Shown piece by piece: positions 1 to 10,030 of a stretch of 64,000 nucleotides of DNA. The DNA lies in contig OZ025242.1 in NCBI GenBank assembly GCA_964019155.1, forward strand, positions 82,576,577 to 82,640,576, in the 5' to 3' direction. The position numbers were made by a program, and so were the translations under genes. This stretch comes from Osedax fenrisi (taxonomy: Eukaryota > Annelida > Polychaeta > Sabellida > Siboglinidae). Every line of letters starts with the position of its first letter. Within the stretch, counting starts at the first letter, position 1. Below the pieces are notes generated by a model. The model did not search any database. It was given only the letters and a program-made list of their open reading frames with translations, and was not told the origin of the DNA.

Positions 1-391
1 TCGCAAAGATGATATTTTCTCTCAAACGCAGTCTCCCAAAGTTCATGTCCTCTTTCGAAGGCAGTCACCCAAAGCTGCAGTTTTCTCTCGAAGGCAGTCT
101 ACCAAAGCTGCAGTTCTCTCTCGAAGGCAGTCTTCTGAAGCTGTAGTTATCCTCTCATATGGCGAACATAATTTCTTACATCATCGGGTATCATTTCTAA
201 GGCAGTCTCCCAAACGTCATGTTCTCTCACGAAGGCAGTATCGCAAAGATGATATTTTCTCTCAAACGCAGTCTCCCAAAGTTCATGTCCTCTTTCGAAG
301 GCAGTCTCCCAAAGCTGCTGTTCTCTCCTGAAGGCAGTCTTCTGAAGCTGTAGTTATCCTCTCATATGGCGGACATAATTTCTTACACATC
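1..391. repeat. 33-bp minisatellite, left copy (codes an 11-residue repeat on the minus strand)
   Basis: A ~33-bp unit built around 'cgaaggcagtctcccaaag' is repeated with substitutions. On the minus strand the unit is 11 codons and keeps one frame (…ETAFER…), which implies past coding constraint. The array is arranged in a higher-order block: a non-repeat spacer containing 'ctcatatggcg' recurs at about 156 and 361. The array runs off the left window edge. The same array, with more of its downstream end, lies at 52588-53058. Confidence 0.85.
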
Positions 392-1398
392 TGCGGTGAT
401 ATATATATATATTAATATATATACAATATATATTCACTTTATAACATATATGTACATAATATAATATATCTCATTTATCAGAAGTTAAAATACAACCACA
501 AATATTGACTTATACTTTATAAAATGATGTTATATATATTAGATAAATATGAAAATTCACATAAATAAATTAGTCTTGTTTTTTAAAGCTGCTTCAAATT
601 AGTATAATTTTCTTAACTTTACTGACACAATATTTATTAAATGTTAAAACTAAATATTTGAAGCGATGTAAAACATATGTCCTGATTAAACATAAATGTA
701 ATGTATTGAATTAAAATCAATTAAAAGTTATGCAATTTGATTTATTGTTCCAATTTAATTAGACTCAAATTTAATAATAATATTGATAACAAATTATATT
801 TAAACAGATTAATGTATAACTTTATATTATCAATGACCTATTTACTATTAGAAATTATTATTTTTCTGTAGATTGTTAGATATTAATACACTAGGAATAA
901 ATCTGATGATTTAAAAATAAATAGTTTGTATCAATAGATTTACATATAAATAGATATTTGCGATAAATATTTGAAAAAGCAAAACATCACTTAGAGTATA
1001 TACGGGAGAGTTAAAAATATATATTTTAAATATGAATTATTGAAATGACTTAATAAGAGGTTATTTAAAGTGACACCTTATCGCAAGTTTGAGAATAATA
1101 GAAAACCTATATCAGGTTATTATTTAATATTATGATTATATAAAGTTATTATTTATTAGTATATATATAATAATACTAATATTACCATAAGTATAGATTA
1201 CTGTATAAAAATAGTTTACTATAAAATAGATTTGCACTTAATCCTGTAGGAATATTAATATAACACACATATATATATATATATCAATAATTCATTTTAA
1301 ATATGTTATGATTAAGATTATAACTAAAATAGTAATACATCGGTGAACATGTAAACATCTCCTCAATGAATTAACCTACACATTTATTTGTTTTATCA
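392..1398. other. AT-rich spacer, no gene seen
   Basis: This is simple AT-rich sequence with short (TA)n runs and no recognisable coding frame. The same spacer recurs at 53059-54068 with only scattered substitutions. Confidence 0.7.
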
Positions 1399-1470
1399 TA
1401 TGAGCTGGTATAAGCATGAAAACTGCTGCCCTGCTAGTAAGCATAGGAGAGATATAACATGGCACCTCAA
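1399..1470 (+). repeat. Conserved ~70-bp block, five copies in the window
   Basis: A GC-richer block containing 'atgaaaactgctgccctgct' and ending in 'ggcacctcaaca' stands out from its AT-rich surroundings. Copies lie near 1399, 4373, 54069, 57327 and 60549. In one frame it starts with a short peptide MKTAALLVSIGEI followed by a TAA, resembling the start of a signal peptide. The copy at 57327 has extra substitutions. Its strong conservation compared with its flanks suggests an exon or regulatory block, but the role is unknown. Confidence 0.6.
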
Positions 1471-1639
1471 CAGGGAAAGTATAGTGCGTAGTATACGTAC
1501 GTATAATCTTATTACCTAGTAAAATATCTATTAGATATATATTATATCATAATAATATAAAATATAAATATATCTTTATAGAAAAATTGAATTATCTGAT
1601 TTATTGCAAATTTATGTTAATATTTATTTAAATAATATT

Positions 1640-2110
1640 GGTTTTTATAGAACATCTAAAGTGGACAAAATTAAATATAAGCTTGTAAGGCTAAGAAACC
1701 CAAATAACAGAATATCAGATATGAAAACTTGATCATCTAAATACCTACATTATTATATTCCTTACATAAAGGATTAGTTTTTGAATAAAAACTTCTAAAG
1801 CAAAAAAAAATGATTTTAAATTTCTCAATACTTCCAGAAAAAGTTCAATTGCATTGAAAGAGCTATATGGTAAGTTTTAACAAATATATTTCACACTCAA
1901 CAATGATACCAAGACAATGGAACAGACTAACAAAGAACTGGATGAAAAAGTGATATTCATTAAATAAAGCTTGTAAGGCTAAGAAACCCAAATAACAGAA
2001 TATCAGATATGAAAACTTGATCATCTAAATATCTACATTATTATATTCCTAACATAAAGGATTAGTTTTTGATGAATAAAAACTAAAGCAAAAAAAAATG
2101 ATTTATATAT
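1640..2110 (+). repeat. Tandem ~289-bp exon-like unit, two copies (left)
   Basis: The unit begins near 'agcttgtaaggctaagaaac' (1680 and 1968). It contains a stretch reading KLVRLRNPNNRISDM and ends after 'gctatatg|gtaagt' (1862-1874), a perfect donor-like site in copy 1. Copy 2 is shortened and runs into the reverse transcriptase remnant. The right duplicate has three copies (54350, 54631, 54921), and related single copies lie near 3715 and 57620. The unit may be a duplicated exon. No family is recognised. Confidence 0.6.
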
Positions 2111-2129
2111 TTATAACTATTTTTCTAAT

Positions 2130-2995
2130 ATTGGTGAAAATATCGTGAATATTGTATTCAATACATAATAGTAGTAACAATGATTTAAAATTACTAATAT
2201 ATAATCCATATAGTTTTTATTTCATACCTATTACCAATAATAAAATAATGAACGTTACTAATAGCATGAAATCTAAAGTAATCATGGATGTAAATAATTA
2301 TGATATGTCATTGATAAAGCAGATTATTAATTGTATTTTTTTATCTTATAAAACATGTATTTAATAATAGTATTGTAACTGGACTATTTCCAACGGATAT
2401 GAAAAAATCAATTATAAAACCACTATTTAAAAATAATGACAATAAAAATATTATTAATTACCGCCTAATTGCACTTTTCCCCAAATTAGTAAAGTATTTG
2501 AAAAAGTTATATATAATAAATAAAAATAAATATGGTTTTATTCCAAAATATAATACAAAAATGTTGCTTTTAAACATTCAGCATATTATTCTACAAAAAA
2601 ATAGTGAAAATAAAAAAATTGAACAATTTTTCTAGATCTGAAAAAAGGTTTCGATATTGTTAATCATGCAATATTATTAAAAAAACTTGAAATATATGGA
2701 ATAAGAGGAAATATATATAATCTAATAAAAAGTTATTTAAATATCAGAACATTTAATACAAAAATAAATAATTCATTATCGAATACTAAATATGTTAAGT
2801 ACGGGGTTCCTCAAAGTTCTGTTCTGGGGCCCTTATTTTTTATAAATTTTATAAAAACCTACCAAATGTTTTTAAAAATGTGAATAATATTAATATAAAT
2901 TTATATGCTGACGATACATCACTAACAGTTTACGCTAATAGTGATGTTGAACTAACAAAATTACTTCAAATATATATGGTATCATTGGTCTGGTA
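2130..2995 (+). pseudogene. Decayed non-LTR retrotransposon reverse transcriptase (left)
   Basis: Reading frames on the plus strand retain reverse-transcriptase landmarks in order. A fingers region (2152-2364) is followed by IIKPLFKNNDNKNIINYR (2409-2462) and YGFIPKYNT. Next comes a 'DLKKGFDIVNHAILLKKL'-type palm motif A just after the stop at 2633-2635, then GVPQSSVLGPLF (2802-2845), and finally the catalytic LYADDTS (about 2901-2921). Several stops and frame changes separate these pieces, so it is dead. The glycine of the usual PQGS motif is serine here. The motif style fits the CR1/Jockey/L2 group of LINEs. Endonuclease and C-terminal parts are not visible. Confidence 0.9.
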
Positions 2996-2999
2996 AGTG

Positions 3000-3655
3000 C
3001 CAAAAATGTTGAAAAAACTATTATCCTGATAATGATGCCTTCTAGTAATCGAATACATAAGATAGCAAGTGGACTCGATCAAGAGACTTCAGTCCTAAGA
3101 TTTACAGTGTAAGACCTAATCATTGAGTTAACTAACAGCGTACAAGCGCATGTTACAAGCTATTCACTATCGGATGAGGATTCAAAGATACTGATAAATC
3201 ATAAGTTGATGGTTCAATATGTAGGCGACTCGTAAAAGTCAGAAATATGTGAATATGATCAACTCCTAAAGACCTATTAACGGTGAAGTTGTTTCGGCAG
3301 TATTGCCATTCGTGTGAATTCACTTACTATCTTTACATGATGTAAAAGTAGATAATTATAGCGTAGCTGTCAGATAGTGATTATCTATATATGTAGTTAA
3401 ATGCTATCTATGTACTGCTGATGATATTTAATTAGTGAATATTAATAGTTTAATTCCGAATTGACGCAAATTTGTGTCAGAAAGTGTAACTTATCTGGAA
3501 AAAGATGTACGTAAAGTCAGTTTTGACTCATCCATGACTGTATATTTAAGATATTGATCAACCTAAGATAGAAAACTTGCTCAACTGAAATAAACCTCGT
3601 AGAGAAAATACTTACAGGAAGAAACTATTATGCTAAATAATAAAGCAATTAAAAT
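3000..3655 (+). pseudogene. Unidentified decayed coding region (left)
   Basis: A run of plus-strand frames shows protein-like composition broken by single stops. Examples are SLSDEDSKILINHKLMVQY and, after a frame change, INGEVVSAVLPFV followed by TGA then IHLLSLHDVKVDNYSVAV, and further on FVSESVTYLEKDV. Paralogues lie at 55950-56610 and 59590-60040. In the last one the TGA after PFV is TGG, showing the stop is a secondary mutation. I do not recognise the family. The high conservation between modules and the large size suggest a former structural or enzymatic protein of the repeated module. Confidence 0.55.
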
Positions 3656-3951
3656 GTAGATGTTAATTTAATTAATTTTAATTTTTATAGAACTTCTAAA
3701 ATAGAAAAAATACAATATAATCTTGCAGAGAAATCCAAATAATAGAATATCGGATATTAAACCTTGATTATTTAAATACCTAAATTTTTATATTCATGTC
3801 ATAAAGGAATAATTTTAGATGATGGAAAACTTCTAAAACTTAAATCATTCTCACAAAGATTATAACTGAAATAGTAATCATAATGATTTATTAATGTACA
3901 TACATGATTAACAAATACTCCAAATAGATATAACTAATGGAACTTATTTGT

Positions 3952-4362
3952 TGAAGCAACAGAGGTCACAACATAACACATCATCAGCGAGTTAGAGGAA
4001 CGAGAACTGGTACAGGAGGTGGAAGAAGAGGAGGTAGAGGAAGTTATAATATTACTGGATCAAAGGGTAGATGATGGGTATCCTAGTGAACAAAATGGAG
4101 AGAAGATTAATGCAGAAACTAAAGTTGAGGCAACAGAGGTAACAACATCACACATCATCAGAGATAGGGGAAGGAGAACTGGTAGAGGAAGATGAGATAG
4201 AGGAAGTTATGAAGGTGGAAACACTCCACAATGAAACCAAGATAACCGAACAGATTAACCAAGAGCCTGATGAAAAAGAACCAGATGATACAATACACGA
4301 CGATGCCATCGATATTCACAGGTTATACGATGACATAGAAAACATTAACCACAACATGTAAT
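3952..4362 (+). pseudogene. Acidic Glu-rich protein remnant (left)
   Basis: Two successive Glu-rich segments lie in different frames. The first (about 3955-4140) contains SELEERELVQEVEEEEV. The second (about 4150-4362) contains EEVMKVETLHNETKITEQ and ends DIENINHNM before a TAA. The two begin with related DNA ('aacaacatcacacatcatcag'), so they look like an internal duplication. A frame change separates them and the left copy has lost the short open frame found at 60248-60538. Function unknown. Confidence 0.6.
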
Positions 4363-5109
4363 TGTTTAATGATATGAGCTGGTAAAAGCATGAAAACTGC
4401 TGCCCTGCTAGTAAGCATAGGAGAGATATAACATGGCACCTCAACATGTAAGGAACAGTGCACTGGTTACATACGTATTATATTCTTTCTCGTTATAATC
4501 TCATTAGATATATGTTATATCATCATGATATAAAAATAAAATATATTAATATAATTATATATATAAATATACCTTTATAGGAAAATTTAATTATCTGATT
4601 TATTGCAAATTTATTTTAATAATTATTAATATAACTTTTACAAATTTTACAGTTAAGATAAATATTGTTGTAACCATTAAATATTTTTTTAGAAAAAATT
4701 ATTTTAAATTTCTCAATACTCCCAGAAAAAGTTTAATTGCATTGAAAAAGCTATTTGGTAAGTTTTACAAAATATTTATCAATAATATATTTTATATTAT
4801 TCAATCTATTTTAAATTGTTAGAATTATTTAATATATTCTAATATATTTAAAAAATATATGAATAATCATATGTATTTTAATATTTATTAATAAAACTTT
4901 CAATAATTTTACAGTCAAGATAAATATTATTGTAATCATGAAATATTTTTTTAGAAAAAATACTTTTTAATTTATCAATACTTCCAGAAAAAGTTCAATT
5001 GCATTGAAAGAGATATAGGTATGATAGCAAGACAATGGAACATATTAACAAAGAGCTGGATGAAAAAGAGCCTGATGATGGTGTATCAATATGCAAAGGT
5101 TATATGATG

Positions 5110-5245
5110 AGATACGACAAATTACTTGTTTTGATTATACACCGAATGTAAACATAGTGAAAAGAGTTGAGTACTCGGAAGATATGATTGTGGGATTCAG
5201 TGTATTGAAGTCTCAGACTGGAGAATACCCTGTGCTATAAATAAT
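5110..5245 (+). pseudogene. DYTPNVN-type ORF remnant (left)
   Basis: The plus-strand frame encodes CFDYTPNVNIVKRVEYSEDM and continues for about 25 further residues before an in-frame TAA. The intact-frame paralogue is at 57949-58137. The corresponding right module-2 copy is near 61290-61420 and shares the same break. Confidence 0.5.
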
Positions 5246-5290
5246 TGTTACGAGTGAAGTTATTTGAAGATCTGATCACGAGACGTTCAT

Positions 5291-5539
5291 ATGAAATTTT
5301 ATATAAGTAAGTCTTTCGGATGGATGAGGAAACCAGTAAATTACAACCCATCTTCAGGAAGAGATATACATGAAACAACTATGAGTGATGAAGAGAAACC
5401 TATTAAATATGATTATTTCTCCATTAATAAAAATGTTGAAATCATCTTTTCCTACAACTTTAATCCAGATTTAAATAATAAAGACAATTACATACTGATA
5501 ATTGGTTACAATGAAATATTAATTCTACCTCTTACATAA
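5291..5539 (+). CDS. KSFGWMRKP-type ORF, 82 aa (left)
   Basis: The open frame contains KSFGWMRKPVNYN, a polar stretch (GRDIHETTMSDEEKP) and a YDYFSINKNVEIIFSYNF core. The identical protein is encoded at 61468-61716 and a close relative at 58118-58396. A fourth, partial copy near 59430-59535 preserves a different downstream reading (GFKDIFDLSLTCKRN). That suggests the C-terminal ends of the first three are frameshifted. Between copies, many differences are conservative codon changes, hinting at past selection on protein sequence. Function unknown. Confidence 0.5.
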   Translation: MKFYISKSFGWMRKPVNYNPSSGRDIHETTMSDEEKPIKYDYFSINKNVEIIFSYNFNPDLNNKDNYILIIGYNEILILPLT

Positions 5540-5724
5540 AGTCAATGAATATCCCACACTTAGGGACTTAAAGGAGATGTGAAGAAAATAAACTGCCACA
5601 ACATAAACTTTGACGTTTTGATATCCTTGATGAAGCTTGTTGTCGATAACAACAAATACTAACAACAAACACGTTACTATGGCATTGCTACATCATTTTA
5701 TTGACTTACTACACACACAGTCAT

Positions 5725-6000
5725 GAGAGACCCGATCCTACGAGGTTTTATGAAGCTGCCATGATGAATGTGAATGATTATCATATACACATATTCATAC
5801 TAGAGGAGTAAAAATCTCGCAAGAATTTCATCGTATACCTGACTACGCTCAACGCGATCATGTCTAACTACACGAGTCTACTGAGTTCTACGGCTATGGG
5901 GGGCGGGGTGGAGTATAATCCCACAAGTACAAAATATATAAAAAAAAAGTATAATCACAAAATAAAGGATATGTTAGTGAAAATAAAAATAAGGTTATAA
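5725..6000 (+). pseudogene. RPDPTRFYEA-type coding segment (left)
   Basis: One plus-strand frame reads RPDPTRFYEAAMMNVNDYH, continues through a hydrophobic HIFILEE, and meets a single TAA (5809-5811). It then continues KSRKNFIVYLTTLNAIM and SNYTSLLSSTAMGGGVEYN to a TAA at 5998-6000. The second half begins with ATG at 5860 and could be a 46-residue ORF. The base composition is richer in GC than the surroundings. The same segment lies at 61902-62177. Family not recognised. The frame looks genuine because codon quality is uniform on both sides of the one stop. Confidence 0.55.
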
Positions 6001-6108
6001 AAAACCATTAAAATATTAAAAGGAAACCAGTATCGGGGTTTATGTCAACCCCGAGTGGAACACAATCTCATAACTACCAAATACACACACACATGCTATA
6101 TTATTTAG

Positions 6109-6261
6109 ATCACCGAGAAATATGACGAAGAACTAGAGAAGATGATAAGTTTCAAGGAAGAAGTCAACAATCATGACACGCTAATTGAACATTTAAATTA
6201 CGCTGTTTCAGATCTAAGGAACGAAATCGTTATATTCTATGGCGATGCTAACATCAGAGAG
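6109..6261 (+). CDS. Coiled-coil exon, 51 codons (left)
   Basis: The segment is bounded by an acceptor-like 'ttatttag' and a donor 'gag|gtatgg', is exactly 51 codons long, and has no stop. The peptide is charged and heptad-like: KYDEELEKMISFKEEVNNHD, then AVSDLRNEIVIFYGDANIRE. This fits a coiled coil. It lies between the RPDPTRFYEA segment and a further coding remnant in the same orientation. An exon of a still-unidentified gene is the simplest reading. The copy at 62286-62438 is identical in structure. Confidence 0.6.
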
Positions 6262-6357
6262 GTATGGCCGCAGCAATAGATATATCAATATATATTACTA
6301 TATATATTATGATTATATTACTTACAGAGGTGTATTCGATAGAGGAGGGATATGGCA

Positions 6358-6480
6358 GTAGGATAGGGATACGATGTAAAAGCTATGGAAGAGGAAGGAG
6401 ATGTAGCAACCCACTACAAGTTTACTTGTGGATAGGTTTTCAAGAGGGAAGAGCTAACTGAATATATCCATGTAATACCC
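6358..6480 (+). pseudogene. EEEGDVATHYKF-type coding remnant (left; repeated at 62535-62657)
   Basis: After an acceptor-like 'cttacag' (6322-6328), one frame encodes GYDVKAMEEEGDVATHYKF, then a TAG, then VFKREELTEYIH. A further TAG lies upstream of GYD. A different frame is open for 65 codons from 6264 but has poor composition and is probably a shadow. This is likely the next, broken exon of the gene that supplies the coiled-coil exon. Confidence 0.45.
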
Positions 6481-7230
6481 CAATATATTATACTATTATA
6501 TTTATATTATATAATATTATAAATCTTGGAATGACAACTTATTATATTTAGATGAAGCGATCGCCTATATATTTTACGAGAAGAAGTTGATAACTTACAA
6601 ATTATTTAATAAAATTCAGAAAATATTTTAAAGTAATTCTAGTGTTATCAAATTTAGTAATTTAGTATGTACTTTAAAATAATTTTTAAATTTGTAATAT
6701 ATATTATTTACAATGAATTTTATATAGAAATATATAATTATATTAAATAGAAAACTATTTTATAGCTATATATAATCTAAATATATAGCAAAACAAATTT
6801 AGCAATAGGAAAAATATTGAATGAGGAGATTTATTTATATTGAAAATACTGTTTTACTATCTATTTACATGTAAATTCATGCTAAATTTGATGACACTAG
6901 GATGCCCTTAGTTATATAAAGGAAGATATAATATGTATATAATAGATATATTAGATTAAAATCTAAAAATAGAAGTCAATAATATATATAATATTCATAA
7001 TAATTATAATTATAAACAGAACAAATTCATATAATTCTTGTAATCATTATTCTGAATAAGATAAATGTCATTATGTAATCTTATATAGATTACAATATAT
7101 AATATTTTTCCCACGAATAATTAAATTAATATATAACTTATATAATTATATAACTTATGATATAAAAAATAGATATATTAAATATACTTAAATTAGATAT
7201 TTAATATTATATATACTCATTTATTTATAT

Positions 7231-7674
7231 AAAAGATTTTGAGAAGCAAATATATAACACTCCCTATATATACATAATATGATTAATATTCAGTCCCGCT
7301 ACTATAGTATCGAAATCACTGAAATAGATTTATGTTTGGCACTGTTTCTATATAAAAATTATTTCAAATAATGTCAATGCTCAATAAAATTAGCTTTTAC
7401 TAGTCACATAAATATATATAGCATTTAAAACCAATATATTATATTGATTTATAAAATATATTATTAATGAATACTTAGTTTTCATCATATACATGATAAT
7501 TTAAAGCATATTATTCTATATTTTAAAAGTGTATAGATTGATACTAATTTACGTTATAAATAGAACATAGTTCCATAAATTGACCCTATATAGGTGACGC
7601 TGTTAGTTTTTGTATACAAAATTGAATTACAAGATTTCATGTGAGTGCTATATCTTTTCTTAGGAAAATCTTTG
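7231..7674. mobile_element. AAAGATTTT-TIR MITE, copy in tandem duplication 1
   Basis: The terminal inverted repeats pair 'aaaagattttgagaagcaaa' with the reverse complement of 'tatcttttcttaggaaaatc'. Internal sequence such as 'actatagtatcgaaatcact' matches the copies at 18895 and 26577. No target-site duplication survives here. It is repeated with the surrounding DNA at 10794-11237 and, 3'-truncated, at 63422-63739. Confidence 0.75.
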
Positions 7675-8033
7675 ATAAACTTATAAATGTATATGTTAAT
7701 ACAGTTTATATATATATATATATATTAGAATTATAAATAAGTATAATATATGTTAAATATTTTATTTTATTATTGTATTCAACATTATAATATTATATAG
7801 ATATATTATATATTATCAATATATTTAAAATATAACTATTCATGTTTTACATATAAAATCATTATTTCAGGTATAATATATTTATTTACTAATTACATTT
7901 ATCACTATATTAATAAGTATTATTTTTGTTTTATATATCTATAAACATTAATTATGAAAATGTTTATTATTATATTAAAATCAGCATTTTAATATGAAAA
8001 TGTACTTACAATTTTAGAAATTAAATTCTATAG

Positions 8034-8261
8034 GGTACACCATTAGGATACAAGGCTTGCCCGACTGAAGTCGTCGCCGGATTGAAAGAGGAGGAGGCAG
8101 CTGCAGCAGGAGGAGCAGACGAGAAGAAGCCGACCAATACTAACCTAGATAGGTGGACCGCCTACAGCAAAGAGGTAGCCGACCGCGAAATCACCGATAA
8201 CGACGAAAGAAGGGAACTGTTCCTCAAGTATTTAAACTCTACCTACATCCAGCTTGTTTAA
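8034..8261 (+). CDS. GC-rich terminal exon, 75 codons plus stop, unidentified gene
   Basis: The segment follows an acceptor-like 'ttctatag' and ends with TAA. The frame is fully open and near 50% GC, in sharp contrast to the flanks. The peptide begins GTPLGYKACPTEVVAGLKEE, has an Ala/Gly-rich acidic linker, and ends with WTAYSKEVADREITDNDERR and FLKYLNSTYIQLV. It looks like a C-terminal helical tail. I do not recognise the protein. The exon is missing from the otherwise matching sequence at 11593. With no stops and strong codon bias, this is among the best candidates for a real, recently active exon in the window. Confidence 0.6.
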   Translation, partial: GTPLGYKACPTEVVAGLKEEEAAAAGGADEKKPTNTNLDRWTAYSKEVADREITDNDERRELFLKYLNSTYIQLV

Positions 8262-8535
8262 ATTTTTACTAACATTATTGAATTAGATTACTCTTGCTTG
8301 TATGCAATGGTAGATCGGAAACCGCATTGGACTGAAACCATATCCTAGGATTTTCTTTATTACTAATCAGTAATCATGAATGATATTTAATTTATAATAA
8401 GTCAATTTTATTAATATCAATTCATATTAATTTAATTTTATAAAATATATTTTATACAGTACCATAAAAATAAACAAAAAATAATCGCAAATATTGAAAT
8501 GTGAAATCTAGAATGCTTAGATGAACCTTGATTAA

Positions 8536-8658
8536 GAAGAAGAACCATTGAGAGTAATCATTAACGTGTTAGAAATCAAAGTGCAAGTTCAGAACGTTAA
8601 GAGTGATGCAAATCATATGGATTTCAATCGCCAACTTATGCAAAAACAGCGATACAAG
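8536..8658 (+). CDS. Exon-like segment, coiled-coil type
   Basis: The open frame runs from just after a TAA and ends at a donor 'tacaag|gtaata'. It encodes 41 residues, including EEEPLRVIINVLEIKVQVQN and DFNRQLMQKQRYK. The composition is charged and helix-like. It follows the GC-rich exon at 8034 on the same strand, but that exon ends in a stop, so the two are probably not joined directly. Family not recognised. Confidence 0.4.
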
Positions 8659-8876
8659 GTAATACCCCTGATAATAAAATATGCAGTCCCCTAGAATGTA
8701 TTGAAGTTTATAGCAGTCATACTACTTGTTAGTCCGCTCGTACTTTAAAATGTTAACTTCAACCTTATTTAAACAGTATATTTCATTCATAGTGTCTGTT
8801 ACAAACTATAAATTAACATAAATATCAAAAAAATCTAATGTTTATTTGCTCACTTTTCTACATAAATACAGAAATG

Positions 8877-8958
8877 ATTCCGATAGGAGGAAAGGATTCC
8901 TGCTAATATCCAACTCAGTTAAAGAAGATAACTACAGATTAAAAAAAATAAGATAGGG
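8877..8958 (+). CDS. Exon-like segment after a consensus acceptor
   Basis: It follows 'ctacataaatacag' and has an open frame in one phase (NDSDRRKGFLLISNSVKEDN…) ending at TAG. Phase does not match the 8536-8658 exon without a shift. It could be the next exon of the same decayed gene. Confidence 0.3.
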
Positions 8959-8989
8959 ATAAGTATAACTAATATTTTATAATATTTTA

Positions 8990-9430
8990 CCAAACTAATA
9001 TTATATATCAATATAAAGTGTTTTATTAGTGTAATCGATATAATACTTATTTGAAATTGATAGTAAATTGTATGTATTAAATTTATTTAAATTTTATATA
9101 TTTAACTTTGAATGTAATTTTTCTCAATTTCTAACTTTTTCTACTACTTATATGATTTTTATTATATTTTATCTGAAAATGTTACTGTAAATGTATAACA
9201 TATACATCTATATAAATACTGTGGTATGTATTATTATAAATTTGTATTTCAATGAAAAAAATAAAAATGTAACTAATTGTGACTATTTTTTTTACACCAT
9301 TTTAAATTAATTACATTTATAAATACAGAATATATATGATGGAGGAAATATTTGTTTAATAAAAAAAAATTATCTATATTAATTATTTATCCTTAACATT
9401 TTTAGATAAAGCTAAAATAGCATCGTTTGT
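8990..9430. repeat. Dispersed AT-rich repeat, also at 38515-39510
   Basis: Shared blocks include 'atcaatataaagtgtttt', 'atatgatggaggaaa' and a final 'tttttagataaagct'. In the 38.5-kb copy the middle is replaced by sequence that matches 12690-13300, so these are composite repeats. No coding sequence is seen here. 9430-10030 is AT-rich with nothing recognisable. Confidence 0.6.
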
Positions 9431-10030
9431 ATGTACGGGAGACTCCCCCTTTAGCAATAGTTATTCTAACTTTATATATATTATTATATTATAAAAGTAT
9501 ACATATTATATAATATAATTATAAAATAGGGATTTTATTCCTATTTTTTCATTAATAAAAAAATATATCAGATATATATTTGACTTAATGTTGAATAATA
9601 TTTAATTAATAGATTAGATATTATACAAGGGTATTAAAACACCTTTACAATTAATATAACGAAATGGATATTTCATAACGAAATATGTATTTGAAAATGT
9701 ATACTGATAAATATCAACAATATACAAAATGCACATACATTATAACGATATGACAATGTATTATCTGCAGTGTAATAGGTATACTAAATGATTTTTTAAT
9801 AATATTTTTAGAAAAAATATATAATAAAAAGTTTAAATATTTGCTGTTAAACATTATCACAATAAAGAAAAAAAGAATCAATAATAAGATAATATAAAGA
9901 CAAAAATAATTTTAAAATAATAAAAACAAAAATATATTAAATGAAATATATTGTAAATGATGATATCAGATTTGGGAAATTCATTGATATTTAATTAAGT
10001 TAAATTATTCTTAACTTTGTAACCAAATAT

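Larger units (their letters stand above)
1..7956. repeat. Left copy of a large direct repeat (segmental duplication)
   Basis: This whole segment recurs in the same orientation at 52666-64000. Offsets are constant over long stretches: +52665 at the start, +52952 after a tandem-copy difference near 2 kb, and +56177 from about 3.9 kb to 7.5 kb. Differences seen by eye are sparse single bases and a few indels. The largest indel is a ~3.2-kb module present only on the right. The segment carries a minisatellite, a decayed reverse transcriptase and several unidentified reading frames. The window starts inside the minisatellite, so the true left boundary lies outside. Confidence 0.93.
6488..8493. repeat. 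Tandem duplication, copy 1
   Basis: From 'tatactattatatttatatt' onward this segment matches 10031-11843 almost base for base. The main difference is 8034-8243, a GC-rich coding exon, which is absent from the second copy. The copies are separated by about 1.5 kb of unrelated AT-rich DNA. The first ~1.3 kb also recurs at 62670-64000 as part of the large direct repeat. Confidence 0.9.
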
